A stretch of DNA of 64,000 bases from Prevotella sp. GTDB taxonomy: Bacteria > Bacteroidota > Bacteroidia > Bacteroidales > Bacteroidaceae. Positions within the stretch are counted from its first letter, which is position 1. Each line of letters begins with the position of its first letter. Below the pieces are notes generated by a model. That model was not told where the DNA came from, made no database searches, and saw nothing but the letters and a program-made list of their open reading frames with translations. This document shows, one piece after another, positions 1-10,275 of this stretch. The stretch is taken from contig JAEEQH010000001.1 of assembly GCA_016285245.1 (NCBI GenBank), positions 86,540-150,539 of the forward strand, in the 5' to 3' direction. A program made the translations under genes and the position numbers.

Positions 1-951
1 CTCCGCACCACGGAGAACACGTGGGGACAATACTATAACAACTACTTCCTGCCGTCGGTGAACAATGCCGCCAAGCCGAAGTATTTCACCAACGACCATG
101 TGTCCGTCACGCTGACTAACCACCCGACAGAGTTCGCACACAACCGTTCGTGGAACTTCCTCGGCAATCCCTATCCCTGCTATTTCGACATCCGCGCCAT
201 GCAGACCACGGCTCCCATCACCGTCTGGAATCGTAGTGGGCGTTACGAGACCTATTCGCCGCAGGACGACGACTACATACTCAACCCCGGACAGGCGTTC
301 TTCATTCAGCGTCCGCTCGACAATGGCGAAGTGCTCTTCTTCAAGGAAGGGCGCCAGATGAACACCACCGTTCGTGACACCATTTATTATCAGAGCTCGC
401 GAGCCATGGTGCCTGTCCGCCCCCGTCGTGTCTTCAACGTGATGCTTACTGACGGAACGGACGTCCTCGACCGTACACGCTTCGTTATCAACGAACGGGC
501 TACGGCGGGCTATGATGCCGGTCTTGATGCGCCGAAATTCTTCAGCCTGGAACAGGGCGTCGCCTGTCTCTACACCGTTGCCGATCGTGTGCAGTATGCC
601 ATCAACGAACGGCCCGCCGCCGACGACGTCATACAGTTAGGCGTGCAGCTGCCTGCCGGTGGTACCTATACCATCGCCCTGAACAGCAAGACTGCCGAAG
701 CCCTCACCCTCATTGACCACGAGACGGGCACCGAGACGCTGCTGACGGATAGCGGCGGCTACACCTTCCAAGCTAATGCCGGCACCAGCGACAGCCGCTT
801 TGCCCTCCGTCTCGGTGGCGCCACTATCGTCGAGGCTGTCGCCGTGACACAGCGACCCGCGGAACAGCTCTTCGACCTGCAGGGCCGTCGCGTCAACACT
901 CCCACAAAGGGCCTCTACATTAAGCAGCACAAGAAAGTCGTCATTAAGTAA
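1..951 (+). CDS. C-terminal part of a large secreted/cell-surface protein, truncated at the window start; ends in a short T9SS-like tail
   Basis: Frame 1 is open from base 1 (LRTTENTWGQYYNNYFLPSV...); C-terminus FDLQGRRVNTPTKGLYIKQHKKVVIK resembles the sorting-type tails of Prevotella secreted proteins. Confidence 0.75.
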   Translation, partial: LRTTENTWGQYYNNYFLPSVNNAAKPKYFTNDHVSVTLTNHPTEFAHNRSWNFLGNPYPCYFDIRAMQTTAPITVWNRSGRYETYSPQDDDYILNPGQAFFIQRPLDNGEVLFFKEGRQMNTTVRDTIYYQSSRAMVPVRPRRVFNVMLTDGTDVLDRTRFVINERATAGYDAGLDAPKFFSLEQGVACLYTVADRVQYAINERPAADDVIQLGVQLPAGGTYTIALNSKTAEALTLIDHETGTETLLTDSGGYTFQANAGTSDSRFALRLGGATIVEAVAVTQRPAEQLFDLQGRRVNTPTKGLYIKQHKKVVIK

Positions 952-959
952 GCATAGCC

Positions 960-3900
960 ATGAACAGAATCTTCACACTCTGCATGATGCTACTGCTACA
1001 GATGGTGGCACATGCGCAAGGAATCAACGCAGCAGACTATAACCCCGAGAACCCGCCGGGGCCCCACGAGGACGGCTATGCCGACCCGTGGCCGCTCGTC
1101 AACCTGACGACCATGCCCGACTGGGTCGGCGACACCTCGTTGACGACTGCCGACAATAGTGACGTCGGCAACCATGTGGAGGCGGGCCGTGAGGTCACCG
1201 TCCGTGCCTGGGCCAGGACGCTGGGCTTCAGCTTCCGTGCGTGGGTGGCCGGGGGCGACACCGTGTCGCGCGAGGCCGAGTACACCTTCACCATGCCTGC
1301 CCGCGACGTTAACCTCTGTGCTGTCTTCGACTATACCCCCGACAGTCCTGAACATCCGCATGCCAATGTGTGGAACAAGGAGTCGGGCGAGCTGATCATC
1401 ACCGACTTCGAGCCGGGACGGCTGAGTTGGCAGATTGAAGAGGTGACCCGTCGCGACCCCTGGAGCAGCTACTGGGAACTGATCAGGAATGCTACTGTGG
1501 CCGGCGTGGCCTCCAACGGTGACACCGGCAACGACGACTGGGCGGCCTTCGGCTATGCCGTGAACATGGAGTTCCTCGATATGAGCCGCACCAGCGGGCT
1601 GGGTACCGTCACAGCTTACTGCTTCAGCGGTTATGGAAACCTGAAGACGCTGGTGTTGCCAGCCACCACGACGGCTATCGGTGTCGAGGCCTTCCGCGAC
1701 TGCAAGGCGCTGTCAGAGATCACCTGCTTTGCCACCACGCCACCCGAATTCAAGGGCGAACTGCCTGGTGAGGAACCGAGCAGCATCATCTGGGGCGAGA
1801 GCGGACCGTGGGCTTTCAATGGACTGACGTTGGACAACATCATTGTCCACGTTCCTGCTGAGAGCGTCCCCCTCTATCAGGAGGCCCGCGGCTGGAGCCA
1901 GCTGATGATTCTGCCTATCACGCAGGGCGTGTATCGTCTTACCGTCAGTCTGCCACAGGCACAGAGCTATAAGAACAAGTTCCTGGAGCTGGCCAACAAC
2001 CAGACGGGACAGAGCCAGCGCTATGTGATTACCGACGCGACGGCCTACACGTTCAATAATCTGATCCGTGACACCCGCCACACGCTCTATATCAAGAACC
2101 AGCGTGGCGTCGTCATGGGCACTGTCGATGGAATAGAAATCATCGATAAGGACGTGCAGGTCAGTTTCGCTGACCTGAAAGCCCCCCGTGACATCACCCT
2201 GCGCCTAACCGCGCCCGACGGTTCCGCCGTCGGAACTGACGCCTTCACCGCCACATGGACGGACCGCATGGGGAACTACCTTGGTGCCGGTGCTACGCTC
2301 GCCGGTCAGACGGAGAACTCGCAGGTGCGCTGTCGGGTGAAACTCGGTGAGACTTTGGGACTCCAGTATATGGCTCCCGAAGATACGGTCTATACCGTCA
2401 GTCAGAGCGGCGTGCTGGCCATAGCTCTCAAGGCTATCCCCACGAAGGAGTTTGGTGGTACTGTGATTGCAGAGAACGGCGGTCAGCCCCTGCGTGGCGC
2501 CACGGTCACCGTCAGTCAGACCCTGAACGGGCAGTTTAACACGACGCAGACAGCACGCACTGACGCTGACGGCCGCTGGTCGCTGACCGCCTTCGACGCA
2601 CCGACAACCATCACCGCCCAGGCCACGGACTACATCTCGCATAGCGACACGCTCACCATTGGCAGTTTACCTGCCGACACTGTTGCCCTGCGCGACCTCA
2701 CGGGAACAGTCGTCAACCTCGACCTGTATTACTATCCTACGGTGGCTGAGGGTGTAGAGCCGTCAAGTGAGAACTATACCGACTATGATAACGTCGGTTA
2801 CACCGTCTATGACGAGACACACGGCCAGGAGGTGACGGAGACGGCGTTGCAGTACCCCAAGCTGGTGTTGATCGACCAGCAGCTGGACAAGGGGACGCAG
2901 CTCCGCGTTACTGCCAGCAGCCTGACCGACCAGTTTGCACCCGTCACAACAACCTGTCAGGTGGACTCCGCCAATCAAGCCATCGCCGCCATCGGTATCA
3001 CCGAGCGGGGACGTCTGCATGCGAAGTTCAGTATGACGGATAACGAGCAGGTCATGGGCATCCTCTATGATGCCAAGGGACAGCTCGTCGGTTGGTCACC
3101 GTATGACAACACGGAGCTGACGGTCAACAACCTCACTGATGGTCAGTACACACTGGTAACGATGGGTTATAACAGCCTCTTTACTTCGGTCAGCTCACTG
3201 ACGGCTCTGGCAGAGACGGGTCTCAGTGATGCACTGCTGGTGAAAAACACAGTGACCGTACAGAGCGGACGTATCACCGAGATTACCAACACGACCATCC
3301 CGACCTTCAAGGAGGACGATTTCCGTCTGACAGGTGAGGAAACAGCCTTTACGGTCAATAAGTCAGAGGTGACCGTAGGCCAGTATGTCACCCTGAAGGC
3401 TGTCGTCGGCTTCAAGGCCAGTGTGGATGCAGCGGCTGACGTGCAGCTGCTCTTCGACCTCCCCGAGGGCTGTGAGTATGTGCAGCAGTCGATGATGGTA
3501 GGCAACCATGGCGCTACGCCGCAGCAGGAGGGACGGCGACTCGCCGTCAGCATGACAGACCTGACACAGGCAGTCCGCTTCTGTGTAGTACCTACAAAGT
3601 CCGGAATTTCGGAACCGATAGCCTACGTCTCGTTTATGAACAACGGACAGCGAGTTGTACAGCCCATCGGTTCGGTGGCCGTCACAGCAGAGTCGCTGAC
3701 CATCACCGTGCCGGAGACGACAGCCCGCCGTCTGCTGCCCGTCACTGGCATGGCGGCACCGCAGTCGACGGTGCAGGTCTATGACGGCGATGTGCTCGTT
3801 GCTGAAACAACGTCGTTAGGTACGGGCTACTGGTCGGCGATGGCTGAGTTGAACCAGCCCTATAATCTCAGTAGCCACACCATGTACGCCATCGTCACCA

Positions 3901-6900
3901 ACTCCGAGGGCATGCAGATGCAGTCGGAGGTGAAGACGGTGACGGTGAACCGCGGTTCGCTGACGCCAGTGGTGACCATGCACCTGAAAGGTACCAGTTC
4001 GGAGCATCACAAAAAGGACTTTGTCTTCGACTTCCGTACGGGCGAGGTCAATCCGAAGGGTATGAAACTGACCGACTTCGGTGAGTTCACCCTGGACTTT
4101 AATATTGACTTCTACGACCAGAACGATATGATGGTGAACGACACGACGGCCATCCGTAATGTGAAGCTCTATGTGATGATGGAGCATGGCGAGGTGTTCT
4201 CCTTCCCGTTGAAGTACAGCCTGCGCTACAAAGACTGGTATCTGGCCACTGATTACAATGCCGGAAATATGCCCGTTAACGTTGACCTCGACTACACTAT
4301 CGTTGCCGACGTTGCCGCCGACCGTCAGGAGTTGGATGATATGATGGAGGAGATAAAAGGGTATTATGAGGAAAGCCGACAGTCGTTACTTGATGTCTAT
4401 CATGCTTTTGAAAAAGCCGACGACACAGAGAATGAGGCTGAGATGACCGAACTGAATGAACTGTTGCAAGTGCCCGACCCCGACGATGCCACCATCGATC
4501 GTATGTCCGTATTGGTGCGCACCATCGTAGGCGACAGTATCATGGATTCGGCGGCGAGCAAGCTCCAAATGGACTTAAGTGAACTGGATGCCATGCATGT
4601 CGACGAGAACAGCAGCGATGAGGACTTGTTGAAAGCTAATGAACTCTTGAATAACATCTATGACAATTGGGAGAAGACCTGCGGACAGGGTGTCAATGCC
4701 GATTCACTGCTGGCTGCCATAGACCAGGCATTCGAAGAGTTCGACCGCGGTATGCTTGAGATTCGCGACAGCGTGCTGTCGGTGATGTCGCTCTATTGCC
4801 TACCCGATACAGCCGAGCTGCAGTTCCCCGATGGCGACGGACAGTACGTTCATCCTTGCGGCGACGGACAGTACCAGATTATCACTGTCAGGAACCTGAC
4901 AACCATCGACGTTGCACAGCTCAAGGCCGAAGGGTATGTGGAGATGCCCATGACCGACGGCAGTAGCATCTACTGTCTGAATGACAGCACTAGGAAGTGC
5001 TGTGTCGATACGAAGAAAATGAAGTTCTACTCTCTGGAAATTGTCAGCGGCGATGTGGCTGAGGCACGCCAGATTATCAAGAAGGAGGGCGGCGGCGATG
5101 ACGAAAAAGCCAAGATAGAACCTTTGGGTGTAGCCCTGTCGCTCTTCCCCACCCATTGTGTTGCCGAGTGGACCAAACTGGTTGACGACGTGAAGTCCTT
5201 CGGCGAGTCACTGGGACAGTTAGTCGGTCAGGGATGGAACTGGGACGGCGTTGTCGATGTAGCTGGCAAAGGTGCCAATATGTTCCTGTCAACAGAGGCT
5301 ATCTTCGCCTGCCTGTACGACCACGGTTGCCGGCAGGTATCGGAAGTTGTGAGGAGGATTTTTGCCAAGAAATGGAACGAAGCTGCCGAGAAATATAATT
5401 TCGCCGTGTCCGAAAAGAAAGGTATTCGTGAGAACATTGCTGAAGAGCAGGCCAGAATTGCAGAACGTCAGAAAGCCAGGATAAAGCTGAAAGAAAACAA
5501 CAAAATGCTGACCGAAAGGCTGAAGAATCCCGCACTCACTGAAGAGATGGCAGAACGCATCAAGGCTCAGATAGCCCATAACGAATCAAAGGTTTCCAGC
5601 ATTGACGCAGCAAGAGTTGAATCAACCAAACTGTTGGAGAAGTATGACCGGAAACTGGCCAAAGCTACGGAGAAGGTTGCTACTTCAAAGAATGCACTCG
5701 GGCAGATTGCCAAGAAACGTAAAGAACAGATTGAGAAGTTCAAGAAACTGTTCCCGGCTAAGTTCAAGCCAATGAGGGAATTCCACAAAAAACTCTTCGG
5801 CTGGATGTCTAACCCGCCTATCGAGGCACTGGTGAAGGCTAGTCCGCTGTGCGCCACCTTCCTCGGCTGTGCAACCGACGTGGCCAAATGGGTGTCGTTA
5901 TACGGCAAGTGTAAAGCGAAGAAACCCTGTAAGGATGCAGAATCTGAACTTGAAATGCTTATCAATGACTGCGGACACCTGACCGGTTACCACACCGTCA
6001 CCAACGGCGGACAGTTAGCTATTGACGGCGGCAACTTTGCCTTGTCTCTGAAACCGTCTATTCCGTTTGTCGACACTGGATGGTGGATTGCCAAGTTGCT
6101 TGATATCGTTTCCGTGGTTTACAGTTCATGGCAGACAACTGCATCGGAGAACGATCGTAAGGGCATAGAAGCCCGCCTTAATGCACTGATATGCGACCAC
6201 GAGAAAGAAGGCGACAAAGACAGTGGAAATAAGGCAGGAACGCTCAATAACAACGACAAGGATGAAAAGAACAAGAATAACACATATAACGCCTATCGTC
6301 GTTGGCCTTTCTATCGTCTCTGGTATGTCCGCGACCCGTCGGGTTATGTCTATGAGGCCGTGTCGTCGAACCGCATAGAGGGCGTTCGGGCTTCCTGCTA
6401 TTACAAGGAGCAGAAGGAGGATATGTACGGTGACCTGTATGATGACGTCATCTTCTGGGATGCCGAGAACTACGAGCAGGAGAATCCGCTCTATACCGAT
6501 GCCGACGGACGCTACGCATGGGACGTGCCGACGGGATGGTGGCAGGTGAAGTACGAGAAGGAGGGCTACGAGACGACCTACTCCGACTGGCTGCCCGTAC
6601 CGCCGCCACAGTTGGAAGTAAACGTGGGCATTACTCAGTTGCGGCAGCCCGCTGTCAAGACGGTAGGTGCCTATAAGAACGCCATTGAGGTGGAGTTTGA
6701 TAAGTATATGGCTCCTGCTACGCTGACAAGCGAGAATATCAGCGTGACCAAGGGAGGCAAGACCGTTAACGGCACGTTGCAACTACTCAATGCTGAGGCC
6801 GGCTATCAGAAACCAGCCGAGAAGTACGCCTCAAAGGTAGCCTTCATGCCAACACAGCCGTTGGAGTTCAATGAGCGCGTCGTTCTCACTATCCGTCGTG

Positions 6901-7877
6901 TTGTGGAGAGTTATGCCGGCCTGCAGATGGAGTCCGACTTCCAGCAGGAGTTCACCGTCTCGAATGATACCCTGCCGATAGAGCGTGACACCACACAAGT
7001 AGACAGCACTGCGATGGTTGTAGCAACGCCGACGGCCTCACGCATCAGTGGTACGACGGTGAGCCGTGGCTCGACTGTTACGTTGAGCTGCAGCACGGAG
7101 GGCGCAACGATATGGTACACGACCGATGGTACCTGCCCCTGTGATGAGAACGGTACGAGACAGCGTTATACGGCTCCCATTGTTATCACTAGCCATCTCT
7201 TGCTGAAAGCTTATGCCGTGAAGGGTGTAATGCAGGAGAGTGAGGTGGCTACCTTCGAGTATTTTGTTGACGGGGCGATGACCATTACCACGTCGGCAGC
7301 AGGCTATGCGACGTTCTATGACTCGCAGACGAACTATCAGTTGCCCAGCGGACTGCGTGCCTTCTGTGTCGTGGCAGACCAGAGCCAGAAAGGTGGCATC
7401 AGGAATGTCTACCTTGATGGCAATGTCATTCCTAAAGGTACGGCAGTGGCTATTGCTGCCGATAAGAAGCAGCAGGCTACCTATACGCTGACCAGTGTGG
7501 CTGAGGCGACACCTTATACAGGTGAGAACCTGCTGCATGGCAGCGATGTGGCAACGACGACGACTGCCGACGGCGACTGCTTCTTCTATAAAGCTTGTTA
7601 CGGTCCTGCGGGGACAGCGCTCGCCAACTGGTTCGGCTGGTACCCTGCGAACAAAGCAAAGGGCCCGTTCCGCTCAGAGGCACACCGCGCCTGGCTGGCT
7701 ATACCCAAGTCTATGTCGACCCGTGGCTATTACGGCTTTGGCGATGGTGCCACGGCTATCGATGAAATAGGAACGACAGACAGCGATGGCTGGTATGACT
7801 TGCAGGGACGTCGCATAGAAAAGCCTCGTCGCGCAGGTGTCTACATCAGGAACCGACAGAAGAGGGTCGTTAAGTAA
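960..7877 (+). CDS. Giant (2305 aa) secreted multidomain protein: signal peptide, BspA-like leucine-rich region, carboxypeptidase-regulatory-like repeats, coiled coil, chitobiase C-terminal-like domain, LQGRR tail
   Basis: Signal peptide MNRIFTLCMMLLLQMVAHAQ; 'LKTLVLPATTTAIGVEAFRDCKALSEI' LRR motif; GTVIAENGGQPLRGATVTV CarboxypepD_reg-like; 'TEGATIWYTTDG' chitobiase-like; tail YDLQGRRIEKPRRAGVYIRNRQKRVVK. Confidence 0.85.
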   Translation: MNRIFTLCMMLLLQMVAHAQGINAADYNPENPPGPHEDGYADPWPLVNLTTMPDWVGDTSLTTADNSDVGNHVEAGREVTVRAWARTLGFSFRAWVAGGDTVSREAEYTFTMPARDVNLCAVFDYTPDSPEHPHANVWNKESGELIITDFEPGRLSWQIEEVTRRDPWSSYWELIRNATVAGVASNGDTGNDDWAAFGYAVNMEFLDMSRTSGLGTVTAYCFSGYGNLKTLVLPATTTAIGVEAFRDCKALSEITCFATTPPEFKGELPGEEPSSIIWGESGPWAFNGLTLDNIIVHVPAESVPLYQEARGWSQLMILPITQGVYRLTVSLPQAQSYKNKFLELANNQTGQSQRYVITDATAYTFNNLIRDTRHTLYIKNQRGVVMGTVDGIEIIDKDVQVSFADLKAPRDITLRLTAPDGSAVGTDAFTATWTDRMGNYLGAGATLAGQTENSQVRCRVKLGETLGLQYMAPEDTVYTVSQSGVLAIALKAIPTKEFGGTVIAENGGQPLRGATVTVSQTLNGQFNTTQTARTDADGRWSLTAFDAPTTITAQATDYISHSDTLTIGSLPADTVALRDLTGTVVNLDLYYYPTVAEGVEPSSENYTDYDNVGYTVYDETHGQEVTETALQYPKLVLIDQQLDKGTQLRVTASSLTDQFAPVTTTCQVDSANQAIAAIGITERGRLHAKFSMTDNEQVMGILYDAKGQLVGWSPYDNTELTVNNLTDGQYTLVTMGYNSLFTSVSSLTALAETGLSDALLVKNTVTVQSGRITEITNTTIPTFKEDDFRLTGEETAFTVNKSEVTVGQYVTLKAVVGFKASVDAAADVQLLFDLPEGCEYVQQSMMVGNHGATPQQEGRRLAVSMTDLTQAVRFCVVPTKSGISEPIAYVSFMNNGQRVVQPIGSVAVTAESLTITVPETTARRLLPVTGMAAPQSTVQVYDGDVLVAETTSLGTGYWSAMAELNQPYNLSSHTMYAIVTNSEGMQMQSEVKTVTVNRGSLTPVVTMHLKGTSSEHHKKDFVFDFRTGEVNPKGMKLTDFGEFTLDFNIDFYDQNDMMVNDTTAIRNVKLYVMMEHGEVFSFPLKYSLRYKDWYLATDYNAGNMPVNVDLDYTIVADVAADRQELDDMMEEIKGYYEESRQSLLDVYHAFEKADDTENEAEMTELNELLQVPDPDDATIDRMSVLVRTIVGDSIMDSAASKLQMDLSELDAMHVDENSSDEDLLKANELLNNIYDNWEKTCGQGVNADSLLAAIDQAFEEFDRGMLEIRDSVLSVMSLYCLPDTAELQFPDGDGQYVHPCGDGQYQIITVRNLTTIDVAQLKAEGYVEMPMTDGSSIYCLNDSTRKCCVDTKKMKFYSLEIVSGDVAEARQIIKKEGGGDDEKAKIEPLGVALSLFPTHCVAEWTKLVDDVKSFGESLGQLVGQGWNWDGVVDVAGKGANMFLSTEAIFACLYDHGCRQVSEVVRRIFAKKWNEAAEKYNFAVSEKKGIRENIAEEQARIAERQKARIKLKENNKMLTERLKNPALTEEMAERIKAQIAHNESKVSSIDAARVESTKLLEKYDRKLAKATEKVATSKNALGQIAKKRKEQIEKFKKLFPAKFKPMREFHKKLFGWMSNPPIEALVKASPLCATFLGCATDVAKWVSLYGKCKAKKPCKDAESELEMLINDCGHLTGYHTVTNGGQLAIDGGNFALSLKPSIPFVDTGWWIAKLLDIVSVVYSSWQTTASENDRKGIEARLNALICDHEKEGDKDSGNKAGTLNNNDKDEKNKNNTYNAYRRWPFYRLWYVRDPSGYVYEAVSSNRIEGVRASCYYKEQKEDMYGDLYDDVIFWDAENYEQENPLYTDADGRYAWDVPTGWWQVKYEKEGYETTYSDWLPVPPPQLEVNVGITQLRQPAVKTVGAYKNAIEVEFDKYMAPATLTSENISVTKGGKTVNGTLQLLNAEAGYQKPAEKYASKVAFMPTQPLEFNERVVLTIRRVVESYAGLQMESDFQQEFTVSNDTLPIERDTTQVDSTAMVVATPTASRISGTTVSRGSTVTLSCSTEGATIWYTTDGTCPCDENGTRQRYTAPIVITSHLLLKAYAVKGVMQESEVATFEYFVDGAMTITTSAAGYATFYDSQTNYQLPSGLRAFCVVADQSQKGGIRNVYLDGNVIPKGTAVAIAADKKQQATYTLTSVAEATPYTGENLLHGSDVATTTTADGDCFFYKACYGPAGTALANWFGWYPANKAKGPFRSEAHRAWLAIPKSMSTRGYYGFGDGATAIDEIGTTDSDGWYDLQGRRIEKPRRAGVYIRNRQKRVVK

Positions 7878-7923
7878 GTGATTAAAGAAGTTAGAGAAGT
7901 TAAGAAGTTAGAGAAGTTAAGTT

Positions 7924-8367
7924 ATGCATACAATCAAGTATTATTCCATGACGCTGCTGGCCGGCTTCGCACTACTGGTGGCCGGTTGCGGCGGCAGTGA
8001 TGATCCCGATCCCGTGGAACCACGCGGAAAGCGTTTCGTGCAGGTGTGTAACGTGGAGGCCAGGGCATCGGAGACGACGGTGTCGCTGACCGGTCTCACG
8101 GCTCAGGTAACACGCCATACGGGGGCTAACGTGTGGCTTACCGTCGACATACTACCATATGTGTCGGGGACACCACAGGTAAAGGTGACAACTGCAGAGA
8201 ACAATCAGACAGACATCCGTCAGCAAGAGTTGATATTCTATGCTGCAAACGATACACTCGTACTGACGGTGCGTCAGGCTGTCTTTCCCGCCGAGGGTGG
8301 TGCCGACATGAACCAACCGTTCGACACGCCGAGCGACGAACAGGCGTACAGCAGGGAGATGCGCTGA
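7924..8367 (+). CDS. Small lipoprotein of unknown function
   Basis: Lipobox LLVAGCGGSDDPDP; follows the giant secreted protein on the same strand. Confidence 0.65.
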   Translation: MHTIKYYSMTLLAGFALLVAGCGGSDDPDPVEPRGKRFVQVCNVEARASETTVSLTGLTAQVTRHTGANVWLTVDILPYVSGTPQVKVTTAENNQTDIRQQELIFYAANDTLVLTVRQAVFPAEGGADMNQPFDTPSDEQAYSREMR

Positions 8368-8388
8368 TGGTTAAATTCTGCAAAATAC

Positions 8389-8420
8389 TTTGGAAGTTAC
8401 AGGATTTGTGTGTACCTTTG
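8389..8420 (+). promoter_or_regulatory. Bacteroidetes primary sigma promoter upstream of tRNA-Leu
   Basis: TTTG (8389-8392) - N20 - TACCTTTG (8413-8420). Confidence 0.7.
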
Positions 8421-8461
8421 TGCCGCATTTAACAAGCATAGGGGGCAACAAGCCCCTTTGG

Positions 8462-8546
8462 GCCGCGATGGTGGAATGGTAGACACGAGGGACTTAAAAT
8501 CCCTTGACCAGTGATGGTTGTGCGGGTTCGAGTCCCGCTCGCGGCA
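8462..8546 (+). tRNA. tRNA-Leu (anticodon TAA)
   Basis: Acceptor GCCGCGA/TCGCGGC, discriminator A, anticodon region GGGACTTAAAATCCC, long variable arm, GGGTTCGAGTCCC T-arm. Confidence 0.95.
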
Positions 8547-8589
8547 CTTTGTTCCAATGGATAATGGACAATTGATAATTGATAATTAT

Positions 8590-10269
8590 ATGCAGAAGAA
8601 ACTTCTTTTCGTGTTGTCAACAGCCGCTGTTGTGCTCCTGACAACGTCGTGTTCAAAGTTGAAGGCCCTCTCGGCTGACAATTTCAATGTCGTTCCCAAC
8701 CCCCTGGAGACCGTGCAGGGCACAGTGCCCGCAACCATCAACGGCACCTTCCCAGAGAAATATATGAAGAAGAAGGCTGTGGTGACCGTCATACCCGAGT
8801 TGCGCTATGCCGACGGACAGGTAGCTCAAGGACAGAGCGTCACATTCCAGGGTGAGAAGGTCTACGGCAACGACCAGGTCATCAGCTACCTCGTTGGTGG
8901 ACGCTACACGATGAAGACCAACTTCCAGTATCTGGACTGTAACAAGGCCGATATGTACCTGAAGTTCCAGGCGCGCATAGGCAGCAAGTACCAGGCCGTA
9001 CCCGCCGTGAAGGTGGCCGAGGGCATCGTCGCCACGTCGGAGCTCTACAAGCGCACGCTCAGGTCGGCACAGGCTGCCATAGCCCAGGACGCCTTCCAGC
9101 GTATCAACGCCCAGAAGCAGGAGGCCAGCGTGAAGTTCCTTATCCAGCAGGCCACGCTGCGTAAGAGCGAGCTGAAGAACAACTCCGTGCAGGAGTTCGT
9201 GAAGCTGCTGCAGCAGATTAACAACGATCAGGAGCGTCTGCGCCTGCAGAACATCGAGGTGTCGGCATACGCTTCGCCCGACGGTGGCCAGAAACTGAAC
9301 GACAAACTCGCCGCTGAGCGTCAGCAGCAGACGGAGAAGTACGTCCAGCAGCAGCTGAAGCAGAACAAGAACCTCAGCGCACCCATCGACGCCAAGTATA
9401 CCGCCCAGGACTGGGACGGATTCCAGGAACTGGTGAAGGCCAGCGACATTCAGGACAAGGACGTCATACTGCGTGTGCTGTCAATGTACAAGGATCCCGA
9501 GGAGCGTGAGCAGCAGATCAAAAACATCTCCAGCGCCTTCCGTGAGCTGGCCGACGGCATTCTGCCCCAGCTGCGCCGCTCGCGCATGATCATCAACTAC
9601 GAGACCGTGGGACGCGACGACCAGCAGATACAGGAGCAGCTGCGCCAGGACGCTACGAAGCTGAGCGTCGAAGAGCTGCTCTATGCCGCCACGCTGACAC
9701 AGAACGACCAGCAGAAGGAGAACGTCTACAAGACCACCATACAGGTGTATCCCACCGATGCACGTGCCTACAACAACCTGGCCACACTGGCTTATGCCAA
9801 GGGCGACCTGCAGCAGGCACAGCAGTGGATAGAGCAGGCGCAGAAGCAGAACGCCAACCTCGCCGAGGCTGCTGCCAACCAGGGAATGATTGCACTGGCA
9901 CAGGGTAACCTGGAGGCTGCACAGAACTACATAGCCAAGGCAACGGGGGCCAACGGACTGGACGAGGTGCTCGGTAACCTCCACCTGGCCCAGGGCAACT
10001 ACGCACAGGCTGAGCAGGACTTCAAGGACGTCTACTCGAACAGCGCCGCACTGGCACAGATCCTGAACAAGAACTACGCATCGGCGGCCGTCACGCTGAA
10101 GTACGTGAAGAACGCCGACGCTACGACCGACTACCTGAAGGCTATCCTCGCTGCACGCATGGGCAACACCGCCGATGCTGCAGAGGCACTGCGCGGCGCC
10201 ATCGCCAAGGATGCGTCATACGCCAAGTATGCCGCCAACGACCTGGAGCTGGCAAAGGTGGCCAAGTAA
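8590..10269 (+). CDS. Outer-membrane lipoprotein with OmpA-like segment and C-terminal TPR repeats
   Basis: MQKKLLFVLSTAAVVLLTTSC lipobox (start at 8590 rather than ORF start 8518); 'VSAYASPDGGQKLNDKLAAERQQQTEKYV'; TPR-like 'PTDARAYNNLATLAYAKGDLQQAQQWIEQA'. Confidence 0.75.
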   Translation: MQKKLLFVLSTAAVVLLTTSCSKLKALSADNFNVVPNPLETVQGTVPATINGTFPEKYMKKKAVVTVIPELRYADGQVAQGQSVTFQGEKVYGNDQVISYLVGGRYTMKTNFQYLDCNKADMYLKFQARIGSKYQAVPAVKVAEGIVATSELYKRTLRSAQAAIAQDAFQRINAQKQEASVKFLIQQATLRKSELKNNSVQEFVKLLQQINNDQERLRLQNIEVSAYASPDGGQKLNDKLAAERQQQTEKYVQQQLKQNKNLSAPIDAKYTAQDWDGFQELVKASDIQDKDVILRVLSMYKDPEEREQQIKNISSAFRELADGILPQLRRSRMIINYETVGRDDQQIQEQLRQDATKLSVEELLYAATLTQNDQQKENVYKTTIQVYPTDARAYNNLATLAYAKGDLQQAQQWIEQAQKQNANLAEAAANQGMIALAQGNLEAAQNYIAKATGANGLDEVLGNLHLAQGNYAQAEQDFKDVYSNSAALAQILNKNYASAAVTLKYVKNADATTDYLKAILAARMGNTADAAEALRGAIAKDASYAKYAANDLELAKVAK

Positions 10270-10275
10270 CGACGG

